18,665 nucleotides of DNA, from the NCBI GenBank assembly GCA_027046105.1, contig JALTZQ010000028.1, forward strand, positions 5,617 through 24,281. Reading direction: 5' to 3'. The notes below the pieces were generated by a model. That model had not been told where the DNA came from and made no database searches. It worked only from the letters and a program-made list of their open reading frames with translations. Of the stretch, positions 1 to 8,085 are shown one piece after another; positions within the stretch are counted from its first letter, which is position 1, and each line of letters starts with the position of its first letter. The translations under genes and the position numbers were made by a program. Origin of the DNA: Pyrodictiaceae archaeon (GTDB taxonomy: Archaea; Thermoproteota; Thermoprotei_A; Sulfolobales; Pyrodictiaceae).

Positions 1-399
1 CTTCAGTAGTGCCTTTGTAGCGAGTTCTCTCCTTACATGCCGTGGTATGCGCCGCACTATGAGTGGTAACTCAATGTTTTCGAGCACCGTTAACCGGTTT
101 ATCAAGTTGAATTGCTGAAAAACAAAGCCTATGACGCGGTTACGTACATAGGCTAGTTGCCTATCACTGAGACTTGAAACTGGTAAATCCTTAATGTAGA
201 TCTCGCCACGTGTTGGCTTGTCTAGCAGACCGAGCATGTTTAGCAGTGTTGTTTTGCCACTTCCCGAGGGACCCATTATCGCGATATAGTCTCCGGGATA
301 GACTTCAAGATCAACTCCCCTTAAGGCGTGTGTTGTTACCTCCCCCGTCACGTATACTTTTTCTACGCCCCTAAGCCTTACTATAGGTTTCTTTGGCAA
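1..399 (-). CDS. ABC transporter ATP-binding protein (LolD/MacB-like), 3' end outside the window
   Basis: Reading the minus strand from a TTG at 399 gives 133 codons that run off the window edge. An in-frame TAG lies two codons upstream, so TTG is the only sensible start; a GTGAT stretch just ahead of it resembles the archaeal SD. The N-terminal half of an ABC ATPase is plain: after about 40 residues comes the Walker A loop GPSGSGKTT, and further on a Q-loop, VFQQFNLI. Wording such as the MGPSGSGKTTLLNMLG block and the Q-loop context matches the LolD/MacB/FtsE branch, whose members power export or extraction of lipoproteins, peptides or drugs with a separate permease. Signature and Walker B motifs would lie beyond the window. 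It follows the acyl-CoA synthetase alpha gene after 42 bases and may be co-transcribed. Substrate unknown. Confidence 0.9.
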   Translation of the reverse strand, partial: MPKKPIVRLRGVEKVYVTGEVTTHALRGVDLEVYPGDYIAIMGPSGSGKTTLLNMLGLLDKPTRGEIYIKDLPVSSLSDRQLAYVRNRVIGFVFQQFNLINRLTVLENIELPLIVRRIPRHVRRELATKALLK

Positions 400-441
400 A
401 TACTATCACTTCCAGACTATAGGTGTTCTACTCGATCTCTG

Positions 442-1878
442 TCAATGCTTCCTAGATAATACTTCGCCTATTCTAACTATGCCTGCAAGGGCTTTTGCTG
501 CCCTCTCCGGCGTAGGATATGCTGGTATGCCGTAATCCTCAAATTTCTTAGCCAAGTCCTCTGCAAGCCTACCACCAGTAACTACTGCAACTATTGGCAC
601 ACCATACTTCCGGTAAATTTTTGCAACATACTCTGCCACAACACCTTTCATACCTGGTGGGTGAGGAGGCGCTATCACCATAATAGCCCCTAACTCTTCT
701 TCTTCAAGGAGTGTCTCTAGCACGAACAAGTACTCCTCGTCTGACGTTCCAGCAGTCAAATCAACTGGATTACCAACAACTGCTGGTGGTTTAAGCCTTG
801 CACTAAGCCTACGAATGGTGTTGTCAGATAGGTAGGGGACTTCTAAGCCGAGCTTTACCACATAGTCTGTTGCTAGGACTCCTTCGCCACCAGCATTTGT
901 TACTATGGCTATTCTCCTATTACGGGCTGGCCCTACCATGATATATGCCTTGGCAACATCAAACAATTCCTGCATATCATCGACTTCCACAACACCTACC
1001 TGCCGGAAAAAACTAGCATATAATGCATAGTTTGAGGCTAGAGATGCTGTATGGCTTGCTGCAGCAACTGAGCCCCTCTCGGTTTTACCGCCTTTAAGAA
1101 CTACTATCGGTTTACCCTTCACAAGCGCTTTGGAAACGGCTCTACGGAATACCTTTGCACGATTTGGAGCAAAACCCTCGATGTAGAGCAATATCAACCT
1201 TGTATCAGGGTCGTCGGCCAAGTACTCTATAATATCAGCCTCATCTACATCAACCTTATTGCCATAGCTAACTGCCTTTGAAACACCAATATTCTCTCCA
1301 GCAAGCCACTCGAGCCACATTGAAAGAAGAGCGCCGCTTTGACTGGCAATGGCTATGTGGCCTGGTTTAGGTCTTGGAAGTTTTTCTTCAGGTAAAAAGA
1401 ATGTGTCAATGCCCGTCTTTGTATCAAGAACGCCTATGCAGTTGGGACCGATAACTCGTATACCATACTTTCTTGACACCTTACGAAGCTCCTCCTGGAG
1501 CCGTACGCCCTCACCACCTATCTCCGCAAAACCACCACTTACAACAATAGCTGCTCGTACTCCTCTCTTACCCGCATCCTCCATTATCCCAGGTACTGTC
1601 GGTGCTGGGGTCACTATTACTGCGAGATCCAGAGGATCTGGAACCTCAAGAACACTAGGGTACGACTTTAATCCAAGCACTTCTCTATACTTGGGATTGA
1701 CAGGATATATTCTACCTTTGTATCTTTTGCGTAGCTGTTCAATAATGATATAACCTGGTGTATTTGGTTTAGCACTAGCTCCTACAACAGCTACTCCACG
1801 AGGGTTAAAGAAAGCGTCAAGTGCTGGCAAGGCCCAGACCGGCCTCTTGTCGATGCCCCGATTACTCTCTGCCACCAA
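442..1878 (-). CDS. acdA: ADP-forming acetyl/acyl-CoA synthetase, alpha subunit
   Basis: This 478-residue protein is the CoA-binding and phospho-transfer subunit of ADP-forming acyl-CoA synthetase, which converts acyl-CoA, ADP and phosphate to acid, CoA and ATP. In peptide- and sugar-fermenting archaea this is a main substrate-level ATP source. A CoA-binding Rossmann domain begins near residue 24 (NPRGVAVVGAS) and includes GPNCIGV (144-150). A succinyl-CoA-ligase-like part follows with SQSGA (179-183), the phosphohistidine in SHTASLA (His276) and TNAGGEGV (327-334). Length fits the family's separate alpha subunit. The start is TTG at 1878, immediately followed by GTG; a later TTG (codon 17) would bring the N-terminus closer to the usual family start. 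The start overlaps the end of tldD by 17 bases, which implies translational coupling. The matching beta subunit lies upstream of tldD. Confidence 0.93.
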   Translation of the reverse strand: MVAESNRGIDKRPVWALPALDAFFNPRGVAVVGASAKPNTPGYIIIEQLRKRYKGRIYPVNPKYREVLGLKSYPSVLEVPDPLDLAVIVTPAPTVPGIMEDAGKRGVRAAIVVSGGFAEIGGEGVRLQEELRKVSRKYGIRVIGPNCIGVLDTKTGIDTFFLPEEKLPRPKPGHIAIASQSGALLSMWLEWLAGENIGVSKAVSYGNKVDVDEADIIEYLADDPDTRLILLYIEGFAPNRAKVFRRAVSKALVKGKPIVVLKGGKTERGSVAAASHTASLASNYALYASFFRQVGVVEVDDMQELFDVAKAYIMVGPARNRRIAIVTNAGGEGVLATDYVVKLGLEVPYLSDNTIRRLSARLKPPAVVGNPVDLTAGTSDEEYLFVLETLLEEEELGAIMVIAPPHPPGMKGVVAEYVAKIYRKYGVPIVAVVTGGRLAEDLAKKFEDYGIPAYPTPERAAKALAGIVRIGEVLSRKH

Positions 1879-3238
1879 CAGTTATCTTACGAACTCTCAC
1901 ATGCGGGCCTCCGAGCGATACTGGTACCAGTTGCCCCTTACCACAAGTTCCATAGTATATCTTAGCATCATCTGCTACTGCATCTATGTTTAACAAGGTT
2001 TCTATGGTATTACCCGAAATACTCATGTTTCTTACAGGTGAACCTATTTCGCCATTCACTATCTCGTAGGCTTCCTGTACACCAACTTGGAAGCTCCCGT
2101 CAAGATTTGTTTGCCCACCCATAGCAGCTACGATGTAGTATCCGTACTTTATACCCTCAAACACCTCTTCAACCTTCATGTTACCTGGCTGAAGCACAGT
2201 GTTACGCATACGCACCAATGGGGTTACCCTATAGGACTCGGCACGTGCATTACCCGTAGGTTCAGCATCAAGAAGACTTGCATGGACACGGTCTGTCATA
2301 ACCTGCTTATGAATACCATTCTCAACTATAACTACCTTTGCAGCTTTAACGCCTTCATCATCGTACTTGTAGGTCCCAAAACCATCATCCACAGTTGGAT
2401 CATCAACTATTGTTACCAGCTCTGAGGCTACCTTGGCACCCTTCTTGTCTTTTAAAACACTACCAGCAACTATGTGATCAGCCTCAGCCAAATGACCAAA
2501 TGCCTCATGGACAAATACACCAACAGCTTCCGGGCCCAAAACTACTGGAAAGACTCCAGCTTTAGGCGTTTTAGCTTTAAACTGGTTTCTAAGCCGGTTT
2601 AACACTTTGGATGCAAGCTCTTCAGGGCTTGTTTTCTCCCAGACCACATACCCCTTTGTTGTGCCTTGACTTGCATATGCCGATGCACGTATACCTTCAT
2701 GTACACCAAACACGTTAACAGCAACACGGATAAGGCTTCGTTGTTCCTCAATGAAGCGTTGTTCTGTGCTACCATAAGCCTTGTACTCGATTGTTTCGAC
2801 ATACATTACTGTCCTTGATTTCACACTAGACTCTGCAGAGACAAGCTTGTCAAGCTCCATTATATCCTTCATCTTCACGTCTATCGACACATCTTCTACT
2901 GGCTTCTTCTGCTGCCAAACATGACTATCTCTTAAGGCCTTCAGTTGGACTGGGGAGGGGTTCCCACCGTAACCAGCACCAGCGCGAGCCATAGCATACG
3001 CTCTTTCAAGTGCTTGACGAAGATTGGATGTATCTATCCAGGCTGTGTAGGCGAAACCCATAGAGCCTTTTATGAAAACCCTTATAGCAGCACCATAGTC
3101 TGTGCCCGATGAAACAACTGGTACACCCTCACGCAAAGATATTGAGAGTGATCGTTTTTTCTCGATTCGTATATCAACAAAGTCAGCACCGAGTTTTTCC
3201 GACTCGAAGATGATCTTTTCAATTACGTCAAGGACCAT
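1862..3238 (-). CDS. tldD: TldD metalloprotease subunit
   Basis: TldD is the zinc-bearing subunit of the TldD/TldE heterodimeric protease, which in bacteria degrades unfolded or modified peptides. The HExxxH motif is present as HEAFGH (residues 244-249 from my start), and the probable cysteine ligand sits in YGTCGKGQ (Cys432). N-terminal ...SEKLGADFVDIRIEKK... is typical of the family. The frame is open to a TTG at 3274, but I prefer the ATG at 3238: AAGGTG lies six bases ahead of it, and it gives the usual N-terminus and a 458-residue protein. The gene lies between acdB and acdA; its 3' end overlaps acdA by 17 bases. Its expected partner TldE is not adjacent but at 15021-16379. Function in archaea is inferred from the family; an ordinary intact copy, no missing catalytic residue. 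Confidence 0.92.
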   Translation of the reverse strand: MVLDVIEKIIFESEKLGADFVDIRIEKKRSLSISLREGVPVVSSGTDYGAAIRVFIKGSMGFAYTAWIDTSNLRQALERAYAMARAGAGYGGNPSPVQLKALRDSHVWQQKKPVEDVSIDVKMKDIMELDKLVSAESSVKSRTVMYVETIEYKAYGSTEQRFIEEQRSLIRVAVNVFGVHEGIRASAYASQGTTKGYVVWEKTSPEELASKVLNRLRNQFKAKTPKAGVFPVVLGPEAVGVFVHEAFGHLAEADHIVAGSVLKDKKGAKVASELVTIVDDPTVDDGFGTYKYDDEGVKAAKVVIVENGIHKQVMTDRVHASLLDAEPTGNARAESYRVTPLVRMRNTVLQPGNMKVEEVFEGIKYGYYIVAAMGGQTNLDGSFQVGVQEAYEIVNGEIGSPVRNMSISGNTIETLLNIDAVADDAKIYYGTCGKGQLVPVSLGGPHVRVRKITVGGRE

Positions 3239-3349
3239 CGTGTCCACCTTGCTTATGCCTTCCTCTAAGACCAAGATCGTAAAGGGGCTATAATACTAAC
3301 TGTGCCAACTCAATAGGGCTTAAAGAGTCTATCTTTAATCCCATACTAC

Positions 3350-4075
3350 CTATTCTATTACTATTATCCTCGCGTCTGCTATCTTAGCCCCCTCTCCTTC
3401 AGGATAGGCCATTACAGGATTAAGGTCAAGCTCTTTTATCCACTCATTTTCCTCCATCAATCTGGCTACCCCAATAATTATCTTCTTAAGGGCTTCCAGA
3501 TCCCTCGGAGGCTGGCCACGATAGCCCTTGAGAAGCATATAGCCTTTGACTTCACGTATCATTTCTGTCGCATCGTCCTCGGTTAAGGGTGCTACTCGAA
3601 AGCTTACATCACGAAGAACTTCAACGAAGACTCCTCCCAGTCCGAACATAACAACTGGACCAAAAACGGGGTCGCGTATACCACCAATTATGACCTCTAT
3701 ACCCTCTGGCACCATCTCTTGGACCAAAATACCCATTATCCTGGCTTCGGGAACCATCTTTTTCACATTCTCTAGTATTCTTGCATATGCCTCGGCAACA
3801 GCCCGTTCATTCTCTATCCCTACCACAACTCCCCCCACATCACTTTTATGTACAATATCAGGACTCACTATCTTCAATACAATGGGGTATCCGATCCTAT
3901 TAGCCGCATCAATTGCTTCCTCAAGACTCCTAGCAAGACTGTATCGCGGTACCGGTAAACCATAGTATTCGAGTAGCATGTATGCCTCATGTTCTAGGAG
4001 CTTACTCCTACCCTCCTGCAGGGCACGCTCAAATATCATTCGTGGGCTTAGCTTGTGGCCCAAACCAATCCACAC
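3350..4075 (-). CDS. acdB: ADP-forming acetyl/acyl-CoA synthetase, beta subunit (ATP-grasp)
   Basis: A 241-residue ATP-grasp protein that matches the beta (nucleotide-binding) subunit of ADP-forming acyl-CoA synthetase. The family signature YPIVLKIVSPDIVHKSDVGG is visible near residue 75, followed by LVQEMVPEGIEVIIGG, PVVMFGLGGVFVEV, and the metal-binding LDLNPVMAYPEG near the C-terminus. It transfers phosphate from the alpha-subunit phosphohistidine to ADP. Length equals that of free-standing beta subunits, so the enzyme is not fused here. The longest start is GTG at 4075; an ATG at 4039 gives the N-terminus most like the family (MIFERALQEGRSKLLEHEA) and may be the real one, although neither has a clear SD. 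It is the first gene of a minus-strand run acdB, tldD, acdA, ABC ATPase, and is separated from tldD by about 110 bases. Confidence 0.93.
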   Translation of the reverse strand: MWIGLGHKLSPRMIFERALQEGRSKLLEHEAYMLLEYYGLPVPRYSLARSLEEAIDAANRIGYPIVLKIVSPDIVHKSDVGGVVVGIENERAVAEAYARILENVKKMVPEARIMGILVQEMVPEGIEVIIGGIRDPVFGPVVMFGLGGVFVEVLRDVSFRVAPLTEDDATEMIREVKGYMLLKGYRGQPPRDLEALKKIIIGVARLMEENEWIKELDLNPVMAYPEGEGAKIADARIIVIE

Positions 4076-4241
4076 CCAGGTATGTTCCTAGAGAGTTTGG
4101 AACCTTTATTCCTAATAGTCTCGGAATGGAGCAAAGATCCCACTGAATCATGTACTGGGATACTGGCTTGTACTTCTAACTATTTTTGGTGGAGAATGAC
4201 TATCCTGGGAAGGATAATACGTGTCTGGTCTGGTGGTGCGT

Positions 4242-4460
4242 ATGGTTGGTGGAGAGGTCCATATAGAGAAGGTTAATGGACAGGTAAGACTATACGTTAA
4301 TGATGAGGAGTTCTATCTAGCTAAACTCTCACTTAACAAGCTAAGGGAAATCGCTAATAACGCCGATCTAGTTGTTATTGTTTATCCTAGCGGTCGCATA
4401 GTCTATGTGGACAAAAATGAGCTATCCGCACTTTTAGAATCTATCGAGGATTCTTCTTGA
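4242..4460 (+). CDS. Small conserved-looking hypothetical protein (72 aa)
   Basis: I do not recognise this protein. It is soluble, acidic and lysine/valine-rich, with alternating hydrophobic residues (HIEKVNGQVRLYVNDEEFYL, then ADLVVIVYPSGRIVYVDKNE) that predict several beta strands around one helix. The frame is open from a GTG at 4221, just after an in-frame TAA; I favour the ATG at 4242 because GGTGGTG lies three bases upstream, but AGGA before the GTG makes 4221 (79 aa) possible. The 166 bases between acdB and this start are a divergent promoter region with no further gene that I can see. Its last 27 bases overlap the 3' end of the convergent cysteine-rich gene. Codon use looks like that of the neighbours, which supports a real gene. 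Confidence 0.6.
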   Translation: MVGGEVHIEKVNGQVRLYVNDEEFYLAKLSLNKLREIANNADLVVIVYPSGRIVYVDKNELSALLESIEDSS

Positions 4461-4610
4461 GATCTTCGCAGGCCGCTCCTTTACCGCAATACATGTAACC
4501 ATGCACTCTTCTACACAGCGGTTGTGCGTTTCGAACTCTGCTATACCACTACACTCTTCCATACATGATTGCTCACAATCTACAAGACCTGTAAGCCTGG
4601 GTGAAGACAT
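4434..4610 (-). CDS. Small cysteine-patterned protein, (CX3CX3C)x2, 58 aa
   Basis: A 58-residue protein of unknown function with six cysteines in two matching blocks: CEQSCMEEC, then about twelve residues, then CVEECMVTC. Each block is CX3CX3C, and the C-terminal tail is basic (ERPAKISRRILDRF). The spacing suggests either a helical hairpin held by disulfides or a metal or Fe-S site; sequence alone cannot choose. No signal peptide or membrane segment. The longest frame begins with TTG at 4655 inside the lhr end, but GGAGGATC at 4615-4622, four bases ahead of the ATG at 4610, fixes the start convincingly. The gene follows lhr at 35 bases and is probably in its operon; its 3' end overlaps the convergent gene at 4242-4460. 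Confidence 0.72.
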   Translation of the reverse strand: MSSPRLTGLVDCEQSCMEECSGIAEFETHNRCVEECMVTCIAVKERPAKISRRILDRF

Positions 4611-4614
4611 CTTT

Positions 4615-4622
4615 GATCCTCC
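4615..4622 (-). promoter_or_regulatory. Strong Shine-Dalgarno site of the cysteine-patterned gene
   Basis: GGAGGATC on the minus strand pairs closely with the archaeal 16S 3' end and lies four bases ahead of the ATG at 4610. It is among the strongest ribosome binding sites in the window and decides the start of this small gene. Confidence 0.75.
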
Positions 4623-4645
4623 CATTCCGGGCTGTAACCGTTTCC

Positions 4646-7453
4646 CTACTTCCAATACTTCCTGGTTCTTATGTAACGTTGCTCGGCTTCAACTAGGGCT
4701 TTGTAAAATGCTTCTTCTCCGAAGACGAGTTTACGGAGAACTTGTTTTGCTGTTGATGGTCCAATACCAGTTATGGACAGTGCTTCAATTGCTTTTCTCC
4801 CATAGGTTAGGACAAGGTCTGCTGCTATTGCAAGCTCGTCGTACAACTTCCTTTCATTTTTGTCTAGTTTTTGTCTGCTCCATACCTTTTTCACCAACTG
4901 TTTCAACTCCTTCTCGCCTAGTCTTGTAGGAGCAATATAGCGGGCCCCACAATCTGGACACGATGGCTTCTCTTCTAATTCTCCTATAACCGTTTCCCAG
5001 ACATTACCACATCGGAGACAAGCTAGTCTGATCCTTTTACCAGAGAGTCTTCTTCTGACAACATCTACTAGTACTGTTGCGGGAAGAGCTTCTGCAACAC
5101 GATCTCCTAAACGAGCCTCGCCCACTACATGGCTTGTTAATGGTGATGGTTGTTTAAGGTTCACTGCATACAGTTCAATTCTATCATGGGCTATGTTATT
5201 CAAGAGGTCTTGGAGAGGGTAGAGGTCAACCTTATCATGTAGTATCTCCTTGAGAGCTTCGTATCCTACTATACTATCAACGAGCCGCTGAAGCAGCCTG
5301 CGATCGGGTTTAGCTCTCTTGTCGATGGCTGCCATACGCAGAGCTACGTGATAGAGTTTCCATTCAAATAGTCTAGTTCTTTTCACACCTTCTACAATGA
5401 GCTCTTCTACTTCATGACGGGGAAGACGGGAAAGCAGTTTCAGCATATCAGCTACCTGTTCAGCCGTTGTTTGTGAACTAAAAGTTAAGACTACAGCGTA
5501 GGGTGTACTTGCCGTCCTTGGTGTATAGCCCTTGACCTGCTTAGCGACCATTGCTAGTGCTAGTTCAAGTGCTTTAGCGCCTTTACTCCCTAGAAATGCA
5601 TATATAACTACGGTTTCGCCCAATGATTCTATAACTACGCGTTTATCGTGAGGCAGTTTACCTAGCAAGGTAAGTTGCTTGTTAAGTAAATCGCTTAGCC
5701 ACTTTCTAGCTTCTGGTGTAAACGGGTATTCTTCAAGTACTCTTGCTCCATACTTCTCGTACCTACGAAGAATAGAACCTACTTCCCTTGCTGCTCTCCA
5801 GTCAACTGGTATTATGTCACCTTCCCACGCAGGCGGCAGTAACTCACTACTTTCTACATGTTTCACATAAACAGCGTCATTCTCTATGGAGACCACCTGC
5901 CATACCCTGCCTGCTAGGACGAAGACAGAGCCTTCTTCAAGCGAAGCCACAAATTCTGCGTCAAGGGTGCCTATTCTCCTCCTACTAACAGTTTCAATTA
6001 CTGGATAGTGTTCCGTATCAGGGATCATTGTTACCGAGTAATAGTATGTTTTTGCCCTTCTACCAGGCCTAGCAATACCATCACTAGAACGGATCACCAT
6101 CACTGTCTTGGCATAATCAATTATAGCGTTATACTCGTCCGGCCCTAAATCGCGGTACATGAGCGTTCTTTGTGTTATCCAGTAAAAATCATCCAATTTC
6201 AAGGTGTTATTCTCCAATGTTGCGCCAACAAGCTGGTGAATTAGTGCATCGTAGGGTTTAGGGTAGGGCTCCTGGGGTTCAAGGTTGCCACGGATGGCTC
6301 GTGCAGCTAGCACACCTGACTCGAGTACATCAAACACATTCTCTGACGCTATGATCACGCCCAGGCTTTTTTCTCCCAGTCTATGTCTTGAGCGGCCAAT
6401 ACGTTGAACAAGCTTTAATGCTTGGCGTGGTGACATGTACTGTATTACAAGATCTACATGACCTATGTCTATACCGAGCTCAAGACTACTTGTTGCAACA
6501 ATAGCCTTTATGACACCTTCTTTGAACAGCTTCTCAGCACGCATTCTTTCATCTCTACTAAGACTGCCGTGATGTACTAGGACTTTGTCTTCACCAAGTA
6601 GTTTAGATAGGAGAGCTCCGAGGATTTCTGCCGTATCACGTGTATTGGTAAAGATTATTACACCGCCCTTTACAGCATCGAGAAGCTCTACTATCCTACG
6701 TAGCCTAGCTATTGTATGTGGTTTCTCTATGCCTAAACGGTTAGCTTCTCTTACATCGAGATGAGAGGGTATGGGCGACTCAACAACTATATTCATTTTT
6801 CTCTCAAGCCAACTCATATCGATTATTTCAACAATTCGACCATGGGCCAGGAACTCTGCTGCAAGACGAGGATCACGAATAGTCGCTGACAACCCTATTC
6901 TCTGCACACGGTTCTTACTATACTGCTCGATTCTTTCAAGAGCAAGTGCAAGCTCAGCTCCACGCTTATCATCAAGTATCTCATGGAGCTCATCTACGAT
7001 TATGAAGCGCAAACCTTTTACCGCATTTCGGAAACGTGGTACTGATAAGAGGAAGTAGAGGGATTCTGGTGTTGTAACCATGACTTGAGGCGGTGATTCA
7101 AGGAATCTCTTCTTTTCCGCTTCAGTGCTATCACCATGCCGCACCATCATTTCTATTCCTGTTTCGAGGGCGATACGTGCCATGCGATCAAATATGTCCC
7201 TATTGAGGCTACGTAATGGAGTCACGTATATTGTTGTTAGCCCGTGGAGTTCTTCCTCGACAATCTTTGAGAATATAGGGAAGAGAGAAGCCTCTGTCTT
7301 ACCACTCCCGGTAGGTGCGATGATGAGCGTATTCGCGCCACGTAGTATTACTGGTATTGCCCTTTCCTGTACTGGCGTAGGAGTAGTATAGCCGTGCCTC
7401 TCTATGACATCTACTAGCCTCTTGGTTAATAGCCTAAATGCCCCCTTTACCAA
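4646..7453 (-). CDS. lhr: Lhr-type superfamily 2 helicase
   Basis: A 935-residue ATP-dependent helicase of the Lhr family, enzymes that unwind DNA or RNA:DNA hybrids and are linked to repair or RNA metabolism. Visible motifs: TPTPVQ (Q motif, about 24-29), APTGSGKTE (motif I, 46-54), TPLRSLN (Ia), DELH (motif II, 154-157), SAT (III, 189-191), TSSLELGIDIGHVD (V, from 321), QRIGRSRHR (VI, 350-358). The long C-terminal half carries the family's extension, a zinc-ribbon-like CX2C...CX2C pair (CLRCG and CPDCG, about 809-836), and a helix-hairpin-helix-like ITGIGPSTAKQVL near the end. The only usable start is TTG at 7453, after an in-frame stop; no good SD. It lies 59 bases after a membrane-protein gene and overlaps no neighbour apart from the extended frame of the cysteine-patterned gene. 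I cannot assign the aLhr1 or aLhr2 subgroup. Confidence 0.93.
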   Translation of the reverse strand: MVKGAFRLLTKRLVDVIERHGYTTPTPVQERAIPVILRGANTLIIAPTGSGKTEASLFPIFSKIVEEELHGLTTIYVTPLRSLNRDIFDRMARIALETGIEMMVRHGDSTEAEKKRFLESPPQVMVTTPESLYFLLSVPRFRNAVKGLRFIIVDELHEILDDKRGAELALALERIEQYSKNRVQRIGLSATIRDPRLAAEFLAHGRIVEIIDMSWLERKMNIVVESPIPSHLDVREANRLGIEKPHTIARLRRIVELLDAVKGGVIIFTNTRDTAEILGALLSKLLGEDKVLVHHGSLSRDERMRAEKLFKEGVIKAIVATSSLELGIDIGHVDLVIQYMSPRQALKLVQRIGRSRHRLGEKSLGVIIASENVFDVLESGVLAARAIRGNLEPQEPYPKPYDALIHQLVGATLENNTLKLDDFYWITQRTLMYRDLGPDEYNAIIDYAKTVMVIRSSDGIARPGRRAKTYYYSVTMIPDTEHYPVIETVSRRRIGTLDAEFVASLEEGSVFVLAGRVWQVVSIENDAVYVKHVESSELLPPAWEGDIIPVDWRAAREVGSILRRYEKYGARVLEEYPFTPEARKWLSDLLNKQLTLLGKLPHDKRVVIESLGETVVIYAFLGSKGAKALELALAMVAKQVKGYTPRTASTPYAVVLTFSSQTTAEQVADMLKLLSRLPRHEVEELIVEGVKRTRLFEWKLYHVALRMAAIDKRAKPDRRLLQRLVDSIVGYEALKEILHDKVDLYPLQDLLNNIAHDRIELYAVNLKQPSPLTSHVVGEARLGDRVAEALPATVLVDVVRRRLSGKRIRLACLRCGNVWETVIGELEEKPSCPDCGARYIAPTRLGEKELKQLVKKVWSRQKLDKNERKLYDELAIAADLVLTYGRKAIEALSITGIGPSTAKQVLRKLVFGEEAFYKALVEAEQRYIRTRKYWK

Positions 7454-7512
7454 GACACTGCTCAGCCAAGCCTCTAGGGTAGTATTAGAGCTAGCGTATT
7501 ACACTAGCTCCC

Positions 7513-7959
7513 CTATCTACACCTAAAAACGGCTATAGTCTCTTCGTAGATAGATTTGCTGTTGATTACTCGTATAGCTATATTTATGCTAGTAGGGGGC
7601 ACTAATGCTGTCTCAAACCCAATACTTTTCTCTTGAGGAGGGGGAATTACTTGTATGCAAAAACTACCCGGTTTAGGCGGTTCAACTAGAGTATTGATAA
7701 TTATACGTCCTTCCTCTTCAGTAATACCAATAACTGTGACACGGTAACAAGGGTTAGGTCTTACAATTGAAAGGCTAATGTTAACTAACAATCTATCGCT
7801 AACAAGTTCATAACTCACATTCATAATCTTAATATTGATATTTTCAAAATTTATCTCTCTCACTACAATATCTAGTTGGCACTTTATACCAACAATCATT
7901 ATTGCCAGCATAACCAGTAGTGCCATAAAAACAGCATAAATCCAAGTAATTACATTCAA
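7513..7959 (-). CDS. Membrane-anchored hypothetical protein (148 aa)
   Basis: Unrecognised. The first 25 residues form one strongly hydrophobic helix (TWIYAVFMALLVMLAIMIVG) and the remainder looks like a beta-rich outer domain with many I/V/T alternations, so this is probably a signal-anchored extracytoplasmic protein. Three cysteines in the outer part (NPCYR, GSFCI and FRCR at the C-terminus) plus one after the helix could form disulfides. Two proline clusters (VEPPKPGSF, VIPPPQEK) mark likely loops. Start is TTG at 7959, with GAGG ten bases upstream. The gene precedes lhr by 59 bases on the same strand and diverges from the XPF nuclease gene. The 126 bases to XPF hold the two promoters, but I see no convincing TATA box. 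Confidence 0.7.
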   Translation of the reverse strand: MNVITWIYAVFMALLVMLAIMIVGIKCQLDIVVREINFENINIKIMNVSYELVSDRLLVNISLSIVRPNPCYRVTVIGITEEEGRIIINTLVEPPKPGSFCIQVIPPPQEKSIGFETALVPPTSINIAIRVINSKSIYEETIAVFRCR

Positions 7960-8085
7960 TTTCTCTGTGCCTCAATCTTAGCTAAACTAGTGTTTCCAAG
8001 GAGTATTGGGAGATGCTAAGGTAATAAACTTCTTGTAAACCAGTGGATCTGGCTGGGAATTCTCAAGCTCTATGGGATTGATACC

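Noticed and set aside
2087..2425. 112-codon plus-strand frame opposite tldD
   Set aside because: It lies wholly inside the conserved tldD gene, and its translation has no family-like features; an antisense shadow.
3546..3965. 139-codon plus-strand frame opposite acdB
   Set aside because: Serine/threonine/isoleucine-rich low-information translation, typical of the complement of a real ATP-grasp gene.
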